Source of the DNA: Candidatus Bipolaricaulota bacterium
GTDB taxonomy: Bacteria; Bipolaricaulota; Bipolaricaulia; M55B111
NCBI GenBank assembly: GCA_018334915.1
Contig: JAGXLB010000009.1
Coordinates: 1-33,729, forward strand
Direction: 5' to 3'
DNA: 33,729 bases
The stretch's first letter is position 1. The number at the start of each line of letters is the position of its first letter. Below are positions 1-10,220 of this stretch, one piece after another. A program made the translations under genes and the position numbers. The notes beneath the pieces were generated by a model. That model worked only from the letters and a program-made list of their open reading frames with translations, was not told the DNA's origin and did not search any database.

Positions 1-496
1 TAGACCTCTTCGCTTCCTCTTTACCGTACCATCCCAGGGTTTCTACTGCTTTTTCTCCCTTCTCGAGTTCCTTGTATACTTCGAACATGTGAGAAATCTC
101 GTCCAGTATGTGATCCGGTACATCGTCAATATCCTTGTAACCCTGATACCTCGGATCCTTTAAAGGTACCGCCAGTATCTTATCGTCTCTTTTGCCGGCG
201 TCCACCATCTCTAAAATCCCGATTGGCCTAGCTTCCATTATGCAACCTGGAAAGGTCGGGTTTGTAACAAGAACAAGGATATCCGTTGGATCGCCATCTG
301 CATCGTAAGTCTGTGGTAAGAATCCGTAATCACCGGGATAGTGCACAGCTGTGTGGAGCACCCTATCCAGAACTATTTCCCCTTTTTCAACGTCGTATTC
401 GTACTTGTTCTCCGTTCTCCGAGGGTTCTCAATTATAGCATTTACGATCCGTGGAGAATCAGGTCCAGTTTCTAGATCTCGCCACTTATCTTCCAT
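1..496 (-). CDS. ppa: Inorganic pyrophosphatase, 3' end cut by window edge
   Basis: Not in the ORF track. My translation of the reverse complement from ATG at 496: MEDKWRDLETGPDSPRIVNAIIENPRRTENKYEYDVEKGEIVLDRVLHTAVHYPGDYGFLPQTYDADGDPTDILVL..., typical family I soluble PPase (NKYEYD, YPGDYGF, DGDPxD). Open to position 1. Confidence 0.93.
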   Translation of the reverse strand, partial: MEDKWRDLETGPDSPRIVNAIIENPRRTENKYEYDVEKGEIVLDRVLHTAVHYPGDYGFLPQTYDADGDPTDILVLVTNPTFPGCIMEARPIGILEMVDAGKRDDKILAVPLKDPRYQGYKDIDDVPDHILDEISHMFEVYKELEKGEKAVETLGWYGKEEAKRS

Positions 497-522
497 ATTT
501 AAACTACCTCCTGAAACCCCAA

Positions 523-1470
523 TCAATCAAGGGCAGATACCGCCATCCTTTCTACAAGCTCTGTGAAACTTATTCCTGCTTCTTTTGCCGCCTGAGGGAG
601 GTCGCTGGTTCGGGTCATTCCGGGTAAAGTGTTTACCTCCAGACCGAAGATTTGATTTTCCTTTCCAATCATGAAATCGACCCGGCAATACCCTTCGCAG
701 TTGAATTCCGAATGAGCCCTGAGAGCCTGTTTTTGCACTAAGCTAGTCAAGTTTTCTGATACCCGGGCAGGACAAATGAATTCCGTTTCGCCGGGTGTAT
801 ACTTTGCCCTGTAGTTAAAAAAACGCTCGCTTTTAACTTTCATTTCAACCAGTGGCAGAGGGGTGAGATCCCCATTTTCTTCCAGGACTCCGACCGTTAC
901 CTCTCTTCCGTCTATATATTCCTCTATAAATAGACGGCCGAATTCGGATCTGATCTGGTCTATTTTCTCACTCAGGTTCTCTTCGCCGTCCGCTATCTCC
1001 ACTCCTCGACTGGATCCTTCTCCTACAGGTTTTACAATTACCGGGTACGTTAGTCCGTCTGAGACCATATCAACCAGCACCGAGGCGGAGCGGTCCGCTC
1101 CTTCCACGTAGTCAGGGGTATTGATCGAAGCCCGGTTAAAAGCTTCCTTTGAATATAATTTATTTATGGCGATCGAACTCCCCAGAGGCCCCGTCCCCGT
1201 GTAGGGAATATCCAGAATATCGAGTAAAGCCTGAATAGTACCGTCCTCACCAATCCCGCCGTGAAGTGAGTTAAAAACTATGTCGTTATCCACGACCAGG
1301 TCCAGAATTTCGTCCTCGTGACTGAATTCTCCCTTGATAGGGTTAAACTCTTTCCTCCTCTCTAGAAGGGCTTCGTAAACGTTGTTCCCGCTCTTTAAGG
1401 AAACCTCTCGTTCGGAGGAAATACCTCCCATGAGAACACAAACGTCAAGTTCCTCGTCAAGCCTTACCAT
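523..1470 (-). CDS. ddl: D-alanine--D-alanine ligase
   Basis: 315 aa ATP-grasp protein: MGGISSEREVSLKSG, VIVKPVGEGSSRGV, FGLEVNTLPGMT. Confidence 0.93.
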   Translation of the reverse strand: MVRLDEELDVCVLMGGISSEREVSLKSGNNVYEALLERRKEFNPIKGEFSHEDEILDLVVDNDIVFNSLHGGIGEDGTIQALLDILDIPYTGTGPLGSSIAINKLYSKEAFNRASINTPDYVEGADRSASVLVDMVSDGLTYPVIVKPVGEGSSRGVEIADGEENLSEKIDQIRSEFGRLFIEEYIDGREVTVGVLEENGDLTPLPLVEMKVKSERFFNYRAKYTPGETEFICPARVSENLTSLVQKQALRAHSEFNCEGYCRVDFMIGKENQIFGLEVNTLPGMTRTSDLPQAAKEAGISFTELVERMAVSALD

Positions 1471-2054
1471 AAAAGTTTCACCTTTCAGAAATTTATTTTA
1501 ACATAAGTTAAGCGATTCTCTAGTTTAAGATCATCTTCTAAACCAGAATACAAAATAAAGTTACTTCCGTTGGATAGATTTAATTATCTCACCTGTTGGG
1601 TGATATGGTAAAAAAGTTAATCTAAATTACTCTCCCCTAACTTTAACCCAGCTCTCAGATGAGTTATCCACCCTGGGACAAGATCTTCCAATGTCATTGC
1701 AGAATTATATCCCATCCTCTTTCAATTAACACTTTTGAACTCCAGGCAACTTTTCTAATCTGAGTGCTGGACCTATTTTCGGTTTTAAAACACACTCTAC
1801 ACAGTACCTTATTCTTTTCAGCCAACACGACACAACAGCTCAATTTAAGTTCAGCTTAATACTACCTGATTTAAGCGATTTTGACAGGTTAGCTGAAAGT
1901 TTAATATTGCTTATCATTCCTACTTTACAAGAAGTAGCTGGTTAAAAGTTTCGAGAGAGCAAGTTGGCCTGAACCTTTTAGGGGTCACCAACTGGGTGAA
2001 GCAATAGTATTAAAGCAAAACTTAATTTATGAAGGTTGACTTCATTTTTCTTTA

Positions 2055-2160
2055 CAGGGAGCGCTTTGCTCATGTATGGCAACTAATTTAACCTTTAAAA
2101 ATTAGCAGTAGAGGTAACCCGGCATTTAGGTTAGGGGCGGAGAGCAGTTATTCAAACCGG
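2055..2160 (-). repeat. Hairpin-core repeat, copy A
   Basis: Minus-strand core ATGCCGGGTTACCTCTACTGCTAATTTTTAAAGGTTAAATTAGTTGCC; adjacent + strand GGTGAAAGAACTGAGT at 2178-2193 identical to the right terminal repeat of copy B. Confidence 0.75.
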
Positions 2161-2225
2161 ACACCTAAATCCGCGTCGGTGAAAGAACTGAGTGCTGATT
2201 AACGAAAAGAATGAGCTTATCAGAA

Positions 2226-3107
2226 TTAACCGTGGAGTAACCTCGCTGCTTTAACAGTATTTGACATTATCAGGGTAGTGGTCATCGGTCCCACTCCACC
2301 CGGAACAGGAGTTATCCGAGACGCTTTCTTTTTTACGTTTTCGTAATCCACATCACCGGTAATGCCGCTTTCCGTTTCATTTATACCCACATCTACCACA
2401 ACTGACCCTTCAGAAACCATATCCGCAGTAATGAAGTTCTTTTTACCTACCGAAGAGCAAACTATATCCGCCCGTCGGGTCTTCTCCGTCAGGTCGCTCG
2501 CCTGATATTCACAGACCGAAACTGTCGCGTAGCCCTCACGGAGAGCGAGCAGAGAAAGGGGCAGACCAACAGCTCCCCCGCCAACCACTAAAAATTCCTT
2601 ACCGGCAAGATCGATATTCGAATAATCCAGGATTTCCATAACCGCGTAAGGAGTCGCCGGTAGCAGGACTTCCGGATCGTTTTTCAGGTCCTCGTAACTC
2701 GCCCTGACAGCTCCTCCGGAAAGCAACTTTCCGCTATTTACCGGGTTAATACAGTCCACGTCTTTCTTCGGGTTTATCTCGTCCCTCAATTCCCCGATGT
2801 CCAAATCCCCAGGAAGAGGCAACTCAACGAATAGTCCGTGGACGGATGGGTCGCGGTTTAGGTCGCCAATCTTGGCTATTAGTTCTTTTTTCGAAATGCT
2901 TTCGTCCAGCTTGACACCCTTGTACTCGATGCCCAGCTTCTCAGCTAGTTTCTTTTTCGTTCTGTAGTAGACTTTGGCCCCTGGGTCGTCACCTACGAGT
3001 ACCGGGGCTATAGCAGGCTTCACACCCTCTTTTTTCAGTTCTTCTACTTCACCTTTCAAATCTTCTCTATAAGTTTCCGCTATCTGATTACCATCTATCT
3101 TTGACAT
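2226..3107 (-). CDS. folD: Bifunctional methylene-THF dehydrogenase / methenyl-THF cyclohydrolase (ORF track start 3122; ATG at 3107 has a better-placed AGGAGG)
   Basis: VGDDPGAKVYYRTKKK, VDCINPVNSGKLL, TPVPGGVGPMTTTLIMSNT. Confidence 0.93.
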   Translation of the reverse strand: MSKIDGNQIAETYREDLKGEVEELKKEGVKPAIAPVLVGDDPGAKVYYRTKKKLAEKLGIEYKGVKLDESISKKELIAKIGDLNRDPSVHGLFVELPLPGDLDIGELRDEINPKKDVDCINPVNSGKLLSGGAVRASYEDLKNDPEVLLPATPYAVMEILDYSNIDLAGKEFLVVGGGAVGLPLSLLALREGYATVSVCEYQASDLTEKTRRADIVCSSVGKKNFITADMVSEGSVVVDVGINETESGITGDVDYENVKKKASRITPVPGGVGPMTTTLIMSNTVKAARLLHG

Positions 3108-3121
3108 TATTCCTCCTGGCA

Positions 3122-3691
3122 TTAGACACTGTTTTTCTCACTGATTAGCGTCAGAGCTTCGTCCCTGGCCGCCTTATCCGTTTTGAATTTGCCCCTTATT
3201 GCAGAGGTAACCATTTTTGAGCCCGGTTTTTTGATTCCCCTAATTGTCATACATAGGTGCTCCGCTCGGATCTTAACCAGGACTCCATAGGGTTCAATTT
3301 TTTCCATCAAGACGTCGGCCACCTGAGACGTCAATCTCTCCTGAATCTGCGGTCTGCTTGACGCAACCTCAAGTGCCCGGGCCAGCTTGCTCGCCCCAAC
3401 TATTCTACCGTCCTTGGGCATGTAAACGATACTTGCTTCACCCATAATCGGAAGGAGATGGTGCTCGCACAGGGACTGGAACGGTATGTCGTCAAGGACC
3501 ACCATCTCATTATAATCTTCCTGAAAAAACGTCGAAACTTCTTTACCGGGGTCGGTATCTATACCGGAACAGATCTCCTTCATCATCCGGGCTACTCTCT
3601 CTGGAGTCTCCTTTAACCCGGGCCTATGGAGATCTTCTCCTATACCTTCCAGTATTAGTCTTGTGCCCTCTGATATTTTTTCTTCGTCCAT
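3122..3691 (-). CDS. folE: GTP cyclohydrolase I
   Basis: 189 aa with CEHHLLPIMGEASIVYMP, GASKLARALEVASSRPQIQERLT, HLCMTIRGIKKPGS. Confidence 0.95.
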   Translation of the reverse strand: MDEEKISEGTRLILEGIGEDLHRPGLKETPERVARMMKEICSGIDTDPGKEVSTFFQEDYNEMVVLDDIPFQSLCEHHLLPIMGEASIVYMPKDGRIVGASKLARALEVASSRPQIQERLTSQVADVLMEKIEPYGVLVKIRAEHLCMTIRGIKKPGSKMVTSAIRGKFKTDKAARDEALTLISEKNSV

Positions 3692-3718
3692 TTATTCTCC
3701 AGAATTGTTACTTTGAGT

Positions 3719-5452
3719 TTAAAACAAGCCTTCTATGTTTCCGTCTTCATCAATATCCACGTCTTCGTATGCAGGTTCGGACGGCAGGCCTGGCATAGTA
3801 CTCATTTCACCACAAAGCGGATAGACGAAACCGGCACCTACGCTCGCCCTTACTTCCCGGACCGGCAGAGTGAAGCCAGTCGGTACACCCTTCTTTTTCG
3901 GGTCGTGAGAGAGGGATAGGTGAGTCTTTGCCATGCAGATTGGGAGATTGCCAAAGCCTGATTCCTCGTAATCCTTTATCTGCTTTTCTGCTTTGTTCGT
4001 ATATTCAACTCCGTCTGCCCCGTAAATCTCCGTCGCGATGGTTTCTATTTTCTCTTTAATTGATTTATCCAGGTCGTAGAGGAACTCAAAGTCAGACTCT
4101 TCTTCAGTTGCCTCAACGGTAGCTTCTGCAAGATTGATCGCTCCCGCTCCCCCATCGGTAAAGTGGTTGGATTCGACAGCGTCAAATGCACCTGCCTTCA
4201 GAGCTTTTTCCTTGACCAGTTTTACTTCCTTGTCCGTGTCGTTTTGAAACCTGTTTACGGCAACTACTACCGGCACGCCGAACTTCTGGGCGATCTCTAT
4301 ATTTTTAGCGAGGTTTTCCGTGCCCTTCTCGAGCAGTTCCAGGTTTTCTTCCTTGTATACCGGGTCAAGTTCCTTTCCTGCCACGACTTCCGGACCTCCA
4401 CCGTGAGTCTTAAGTGCTCTTACAGTTGCCACAAGTACGACTGCATCGGGTACGTTACCGCTGTATCGACATTTGATATTAAAGAATTTTTCCATGCCGA
4501 TATCAGCGCCAAAGCCGGATTCCGTGACTACGTAATCGGCAAGCTTCAGGCCAACCATGTCAGCCAGGTTTGAGCTATTTCCGTGGGCTATATTTGCAAA
4601 CGGACCGGCATGGACGAAAGCGGGTTGACCTTCGAGGGTCTGAAGCAGGTTGGGTTTTATGGTGTCTTTCATAAGCACGGTTGCCGCACCGGCTGCTCCC
4701 AGATCCTCTGCCGTAACCGGTTCTCCATCCCAGGAATACCCGAGAACGATTTTCCCGATTCTTTCCCTGAGGTCCTGCAAACCGTCCGTCAGGCCGAGGA
4801 TTGCCATCAGCTCAGAAGCTACAGTTATATCAAAAGCACTTTCTCTTGGATAACCGTCCCACTTCCCGCCAAGGCCGACGTTTATATTTCGCAGTGCCCG
4901 GTCGTTGATATCAACAACTCTGTTCCACGTTATGGAGTATGGGTTGATATTTAACTTCTCTTTGCCCTTTTCCTTCCATGCTTCATCCGAGTAATTTCTT
5001 TCGTGCATTATCCTGGCATCGAGTGCCGCCGCTATAAGATTGTGAGCCGCCCCTATGGCGTGAATATCTCCGGTGAGGTGAAGATTAAAGTCCTCCATAG
5101 GAATTACTTGGGAGTAACCTCCTCCGGCAGCTCCACCCTTGATTCCAAAAGTCGGTCCCTGAGAGGGCTGGCGAATGGCAGTCATTACATTCTTTCCTAT
5201 CTTTCCTAAGGCCTGGGTTAAGCCGATGTTTGTCGTTGTCTTACCTTCACCAAGCGGCGTTGGCTGGATCGCCGTCACGTCGATATACTTGCCGTCCGGT
5301 TCATTTTTCCTATCCTCGTAAGCATCCAGTTTTACTTTTGCCTTGTAATCGCCATATAGTTCAAGTTCGTCTCTACTTAACCCGACTTTTTCCGCAATTT
5401 CTTTTATTGGCTTTAGGTCAGCCGCTTGAGCAATTTCAATATCGCTTTTCAT
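3719..5452 (-). CDS. fhs: Formate--tetrahydrofolate ligase
   Basis: 577 aa: [59 protein letters not shown] (SD on minus strand) upstream. Confidence 0.97.
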   Translation of the reverse strand: MKSDIEIAQAADLKPIKEIAEKVGLSRDELELYGDYKAKVKLDAYEDRKNEPDGKYIDVTAIQPTPLGEGKTTTNIGLTQALGKIGKNVMTAIRQPSQGPTFGIKGGAAGGGYSQVIPMEDFNLHLTGDIHAIGAAHNLIAAALDARIMHERNYSDEAWKEKGKEKLNINPYSITWNRVVDINDRALRNINVGLGGKWDGYPRESAFDITVASELMAILGLTDGLQDLRERIGKIVLGYSWDGEPVTAEDLGAAGAATVLMKDTIKPNLLQTLEGQPAFVHAGPFANIAHGNSSNLADMVGLKLADYVVTESGFGADIGMEKFFNIKCRYSGNVPDAVVLVATVRALKTHGGGPEVVAGKELDPVYKEENLELLEKGTENLAKNIEIAQKFGVPVVVAVNRFQNDTDKEVKLVKEKALKAGAFDAVESNHFTDGGAGAINLAEATVEATEEESDFEFLYDLDKSIKEKIETIATEIYGADGVEYTNKAEKQIKDYEESGFGNLPICMAKTHLSLSHDPKKKGVPTGFTLPVREVRASVGAGFVYPLCGEMSTMPGLPSEPAYEDVDIDEDGNIEGLF

Positions 5453-5554
5453 AAAATAATGTACCTCCTGTTTGTATTAAAAGTCGATCGAGTGCCTAAA
5501 CTTTTACTCAACCTTTCTAAGATTACCACCACGAGTTACCGACCTGAAATTTAA

Positions 5555-6340
5555 CTAATTGCTTCTTTTGTATTGAAGGTAGTTCAGGCAATTCTTGTCT
5601 ACACCCAGAAGGGCCTCTGCAGCTTTCAAAGTATTCATCATGGACCTGTCAGTCGGATCAATAAGCGCCGCGTCGAGTCCCGCTTCCAGCAACATTGCAA
5701 AAGCAGTTCTGTTGATCAGTGCCCGGTCAGGAAGACCAAAGGACATATTGCTAAGGCCTATATTAGTCTTGACACCGAACTTCTCCTTGATTCCCCTAAC
5801 CGAGTCAATTACGTACTGTCCCTGCTCCTGGTTGCTTCCTATCGTCATGGCGATAACGTCTATGTAAAGTCGGTCTTCGTCTATCCCGAGTTTTTCGCAT
5901 TTTTCAAGTAAAGTTTCAGTTTCAGTTAACCTATCCTCTACCGTCTCTGGCATTCCACCCTCTCCCATCGCTAAACCGATTATCTCGGCGTCGGAATCGG
6001 CCGCTACTTCTCGAGCCTTTGCCTTGTCCTCTTCGTTACTTATCGAATTTATTACCGGTTTGTTTTCTACCTTATTCAGAGCAAACTCAAGCACTTCAGG
6101 GTCCGGTGTATCGATACATATTCTGACGTCATCGATTTCGTCCTCGACTAAATCGATAAGCCAATCCATGTCTTTTTTTTCGTCTTCCATTGATTCCCCG
6201 GCATTAAGGTCAATTACGTCTGCCCCGGCCTCCGATTGATCTCGAGCCAGCTTTCGAATTAAATCTTCGTCCTTTTCTTTCAAAGCTTGTTTAACTTCGT
6301 CCCTGGTGGAGTTAATTAATTCACCAATTGTCAAAAACAT
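5555..6340 (-). CDS. mtgA: Methylcorrinoid:tetrahydrofolate methyltransferase, MtgA/AcsE-like pterin-binding domain protein
   Basis: 261 aa pterin-binding TIM-barrel features (IGELINSTRDEV, QSEAGADVIDLNAG, NIGLSNMSFGLPDRALINRTF-like). Genetic context of corrinoid protein and MttB homologs. Confidence 0.8.
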   Translation of the reverse strand: MFLTIGELINSTRDEVKQALKEKDEDLIRKLARDQSEAGADVIDLNAGESMEDEKKDMDWLIDLVEDEIDDVRICIDTPDPEVLEFALNKVENKPVINSISNEEDKAKAREVAADSDAEIIGLAMGEGGMPETVEDRLTETETLLEKCEKLGIDEDRLYIDVIAMTIGSNQEQGQYVIDSVRGIKEKFGVKTNIGLSNMSFGLPDRALINRTAFAMLLEAGLDAALIDPTDRSMMNTLKAAEALLGVDKNCLNYLQYKRSN

Positions 6341-6463
6341 AGATCTGTACCTCCATAATTCAGGTTTTTCTTTTCAGAAATTTCCAGTTTCTCTTTATCT
6401 ACCTTCGGACCTCGTAAACAGTGAACCACAGAATTGCTATTCCAGGAAGTAAGGAATGTTCGC

Positions 6464-7918
6464 TTACTTCTTGCCTTCCTTTCTCCACCTCAATACGGGC
6501 TCGCGGGCAGCTTTGGTTTCATCCAACCTGCCCACCGGGGTGGTCTTCGGAGACTCGTGCAGCAAATCTGGGTTCTCCGAAGCCTCCTCCGCTATGCTAT
6601 TCATTGCTTCCGCAAATTCATCCAGTGCTTCTCTGGTTTCCGTTTCAGTCGGCTCAACCATTAACGCCTCTTTAACAATCAAAGGAAAGTAAACTGTTGG
6701 AGGGTGGTAACCGTAGTCCAGGAGTCTCTTGGCTATATCCACAGTTTTAACACCTTCTCCGACTCCGCTCCCACTGAGCACGAATTCGTGTTTGCAGAGA
6801 CCTTGGTAAGCAACCTCATACGTGTCCTTCAGCTTCTCCTTGAGGTAGTTAGCGTTAAGCACGGCATTCCCGCTAACCTCTCTCAAACCTTCATCCCCTA
6901 AGGCTTTAATATAACTGTAAGCTTTAACCATAACTCCATAAGGACCGGAAAAACTGTTGACTTTACCTATAGACCGCGATTTGTCGTAATCAAACTCATA
7001 CCCATCTTCGCTCTTCTCAACAGTCGGAACTGGCAGATAAGAAACCAGTTTCTGCTTAACCGCGACCGGACCCGCTCCCGGACCCCCGCCTCCGTGCGGC
7101 GTACTAAACGTCTTGTGTAAATTGAAGTGCGTAATATCCATACCAATATCTCCGGGCCGGACTCTACCCAGGAAAGCGTTGAGGTTAGCCCCGTCGAAGT
7201 AACACAAGCCCCCAGCGTCGTGAACGATCTTCGCTATTTCAACAATATCCGTTTCAAAAATGCCCAGCGTATTGGGTACGGTGAGCATAATTCCAGCCGT
7301 ACTTTCGCCAACTGCACTTTTGAGCTGTTCCAGATCTACGGTTCCTTCTTCGTTCGATTTTACTTCCACCGCGTTGAAACCTGCTACTGCCGCCGAGGCG
7401 GGATTTGTACCATGGGAAGAGTCGGGAAGCAATATTTCCCTTCGCCGGTCCAGTTCTCCGTTATCGTCGTGATACTTCCGAATCATGAGCATACCCGTCA
7501 GTTCTCCATGAGCGCCAGCTGCCGGTTGAAGTGTAATGCCTGCCATTCCGGATATACTCTTCAGCATTTCTCCAAGTTCGTACATCAACTCCAGGTTACC
7601 CTGAACCAGGTCCTCCGATGCCAGTGGGTGGTGGTTTTGAAACCGGGAATCTTTTGCCATATCCTCCATTGACTTCGGGTTGTGCTTCATGGTGCAAGAG
7701 CCAAGCGGGTACAATCCGTCATCCACTCCGTAGTTCTTCTTCGAGAGCTCGGTATAGTGGCGAATGAGTTCGGGCTTACTGACCTCGGGAAGCTCCAGCT
7801 CGTCCGACCTCAATAACCCGTCGTCGAGGCCCTCCTCCGGAGTCAGTTCCGATAAAGACTCCTCCTTAAAGGTAGTACCCTTCTTTCCTTCCTCACTTTT
7901 ATCAAAGATAGTAGTCAT
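6464..7918 (-). CDS. gcvPB: Glycine dehydrogenase (decarboxylating) subunit 2
   Basis: 484 aa; PLP-lysine region DITHFNLHKTFSTPHGGGGPGAGPVAV; YPLGSCTMKHNPK. Confidence 0.95.
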   Translation of the reverse strand: MTTIFDKSEEGKKGTTFKEESLSELTPEEGLDDGLLRSDELELPEVSKPELIRHYTELSKKNYGVDDGLYPLGSCTMKHNPKSMEDMAKDSRFQNHHPLASEDLVQGNLELMYELGEMLKSISGMAGITLQPAAGAHGELTGMLMIRKYHDDNGELDRRREILLPDSSHGTNPASAAVAGFNAVEVKSNEEGTVDLEQLKSAVGESTAGIMLTVPNTLGIFETDIVEIAKIVHDAGGLCYFDGANLNAFLGRVRPGDIGMDITHFNLHKTFSTPHGGGGPGAGPVAVKQKLVSYLPVPTVEKSEDGYEFDYDKSRSIGKVNSFSGPYGVMVKAYSYIKALGDEGLREVSGNAVLNANYLKEKLKDTYEVAYQGLCKHEFVLSGSGVGEGVKTVDIAKRLLDYGYHPPTVYFPLIVKEALMVEPTETETREALDEFAEAMNSIAEEASENPDLLHESPKTTPVGRLDETKAAREPVLRWRKEGKK

Positions 7919-7920
7919 GT

Positions 7921-9264
7921 CTATTCCACCTCGTTCCTCATCAACCTGACGAAATGGTCCATTTCATCCTTCTTTATTTTTTCCGTAACCGCAACCAGCA
8001 GGCGGTCTTCCCACCCCGATTCTTCCAATTTATCGGGGTGCAGAAGATCTATTCCATTCTCCTTCATCTTCTCCCAGATCTCACATGGGTCACCTGGTAC
8101 CTCGATTGCAAACTCGTTGAAGAACGGTTGATTCCAGGAAAGCTCAATACCCTCTAAATCTGTGAGTTTGTCGGCAAGATAGTGAGACTTGTCCCAGTTT
8201 ATCTTAGCAAGGGATTTTAGCCCAGATGGACCGAGAGTAGCGAGATATACGGTGGCTGCCAGGGCATTTAGGGCCTGGTTCGTACAGATATTGGACGTAG
8301 CTCTTTCTCTCTTTATGTGCTGTTCCCGCGTCTGTAGGGCCATTACGTAACCCTCGTTACCATCTCGATCAACCGTCTTACCGGAAACCCTCCCTGGCAG
8401 GTAGCGTAAGTAATCCTTCCTGGTAGCAAAAAGACCCAATAAAGGACCACCGAAGTTAATTGGATTACCCAGCGGCTGACCTTCTCCTACTACTATGTCG
8501 GCTCCAAAACTCCCCGGGGGCTCCAGTAGCCCGAGAGATATGGGGTTGGAGCTAACGATGAGGAAGGAATCATCCAGCACTTCCTTCAGCCCCTCAAGAT
8601 CTTCGACAATTCCCAGATAATTGGGGGACTGAAGGACCAATCCAGCAATAGAATCTTCGCTGGATAAAATATTATCTAATTGGATTCTGTCGACTCGCCC
8701 ATCCCTGGTACCGAGCTCGATTACCTGCTTTTCTTCCAGTGGCAGGTAAGTTTTGATTACTTCTTTGTAGCGCGGATTCAAGGTCTCGCTTACTATAACT
8801 TTGTCCTTACCAAGATATTCCTGAGCCATCAATACAGCCTCAGCTGCTGCTGATCCCCCGTCGTAAATAGAGGAATTTGCAATATCCATACCAGTCAATT
8901 CTGCAATTTCTGTCTGAAACTCGAACATCCAGGTGAGAGTTCCCTGGCTAATTTCAGCCTGGTAGGGAGTATAGGCGGAATAGAATTCGGATCTCCCGGT
9001 AACGTGGGATACTACAGAAGGAATGAAATGATCGTAAAGCCCGGCGCCAATTAGGTTTACTCGGTCGCCAGGCTTTTCATTACGATCAGCTATCTCTTTG
9101 ACGGATTCCTTTAATTCGAGTTCTGTCTCTGCTTCCTCGCCTACTAAGCCGCGCTCTACCTTCAGGTTATCCGGAATATCGGAAAACAATTCCTCCAGAG
9201 AATTGACACCGATATCCTCAAGCATCTCCCTCCTGCCACTATCCGTATTTGGGATAAAATCCAT
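7921..9264 (-). CDS. gcvPA: Glycine dehydrogenase (decarboxylating) subunit 1
   Basis: 447 aa; FIPNTDSGRREML, SAYTPYQAEISQGTLTWMFEFQTEIAELTGMDIANSSIYDG, GPLLGLFATRKDYLRYLPGRVSG. Confidence 0.95.
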   Translation of the reverse strand: MDFIPNTDSGRREMLEDIGVNSLEELFSDIPDNLKVERGLVGEEAETELELKESVKEIADRNEKPGDRVNLIGAGLYDHFIPSVVSHVTGRSEFYSAYTPYQAEISQGTLTWMFEFQTEIAELTGMDIANSSIYDGGSAAAEAVLMAQEYLGKDKVIVSETLNPRYKEVIKTYLPLEEKQVIELGTRDGRVDRIQLDNILSSEDSIAGLVLQSPNYLGIVEDLEGLKEVLDDSFLIVSSNPISLGLLEPPGSFGADIVVGEGQPLGNPINFGGPLLGLFATRKDYLRYLPGRVSGKTVDRDGNEGYVMALQTREQHIKRERATSNICTNQALNALAATVYLATLGPSGLKSLAKINWDKSHYLADKLTDLEGIELSWNQPFFNEFAIEVPGDPCEIWEKMKENGIDLLHPDKLEESGWEDRLLVAVTEKIKKDEMDHFVRLMRNEVE

Positions 9265-9278
9265 GAGGGATCCTGACG

Positions 9279-9914
9279 TTAACTAGTTAATTTCTTAACC
9301 AGTCTGGAAGCTGCTGCCGCATCTGCCGCGTAACCGTCCGCGCCAATTTCATCCGCAAAGTCCTGAGAAACGGGCGCCCCACCAATAGCTACCTTTACCT
9401 GATCCCTTATACCTTCTTCTTCGAGCGTTTCAATTACTTCGGGCATATGAGTCATGGTGGTCGTCAGCAGGGCAGACATTCCAAGTACATTGGCGTTATT
9501 TTCCTTGATTGCCTCGACAAACTCTTCTGCAGGCGTTTCTGGGCCAAGGTTGATTACCTCAAAACCAGCACCTTCAAGCATCATGCTAACCAGATTCTGG
9601 CCGATGTCGTGCAGGTCTCCCTCTACGGTGCCCATCACTACTATGCCAGCAGGTTCGACTCCTGACTCAGCAAGGAGGGGCCGCAACAGTTCCATGGCGC
9701 CTTTCATCGCCTCGGCGGAAAGCAACATTTCCGGAACATACCTATCGCCATTTTCGTATTCCTCTCCGACCTCGTCCATCGCGGGAACCAGGCCTTCGTT
9801 CAGAATCTTTTCCGGCTCCAGGTCTTCGTCTATTGCCTTTTCAGTCAACTCCACCGTCTTATCTTCGTCCATATCAAATACAGCTTGACCTAATTCTTCC
9901 AGTAAGTCGCTCAT
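9279..9914 (-). CDS. mttC: Methyltransferase cognate corrinoid protein (MttC/MtgC-like)
   Basis: 211 aa; B12-binding signature GTVEGDLHDIGQNLVSMMLEGAGFEVINLG (DxHxxG) and helical cap domain. Confidence 0.92.
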   Translation of the reverse strand: MSDLLEELGQAVFDMDEDKTVELTEKAIDEDLEPEKILNEGLVPAMDEVGEEYENGDRYVPEMLLSAEAMKGAMELLRPLLAESGVEPAGIVVMGTVEGDLHDIGQNLVSMMLEGAGFEVINLGPETPAEEFVEAIKENNANVLGMSALLTTTMTHMPEVIETLEEEGIRDQVKVAIGGAPVSQDFADEIGADGYAADAAAASRLVKKLTS

Positions 9915-10008
9915 TCTAACAAATACCTCCTCAAGTATTGTCTCATGTATTGTTTATACCTTTTGTGAGATCATTATATCCCTTGAATATGCAGTTACAA
10001 CCAAAAAG

Positions 10009-10027
10009 GTGGGATAAATCATCCCGC
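10009..10027 (-). terminator. Probable rho-independent terminator downstream of the diverged binding-protein paralog
   Basis: On minus strand GCGGGAT-GATTT-ATCCCAC followed by CTTTTTGG (one wobble pair). Confidence 0.5.
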
Positions 10028-10220
10028 AGAGAACGAGTGATACCTGGCGATTCTTGAGGAAGAGCTTGATTTATTATTAAATTATATAAACTTATCGCAT
10101 CGTTTAACGCGTCACTTAAAAGGAAGCCAAAGTAACTAATACATTTAGCAGAAGATCACAGCTTACTGGGTTAATTGCTGGGTAAACGGTTGTCTGATAA
10201 AAATCTCCTGGATGGAAAAA

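Noticed and set aside
1855-1905. CTGATTTAA segment with ACCTG/CAGGT pairing as another core copy
   Set aside because: Lacks the CCGGCAG side and most of the conserved core; too weak.
1962-1993. AGTTGG...CCAACT hairpin as folD terminator
   Set aside because: Stem plausible but no adjacent U-tract on either strand.
7127-7672. 181-aa plus-strand ORF inside gcvPB
   Set aside because: Antisense to a conserved gene; no family resemblance. The same applies to the other short antisense ORFs in the track.
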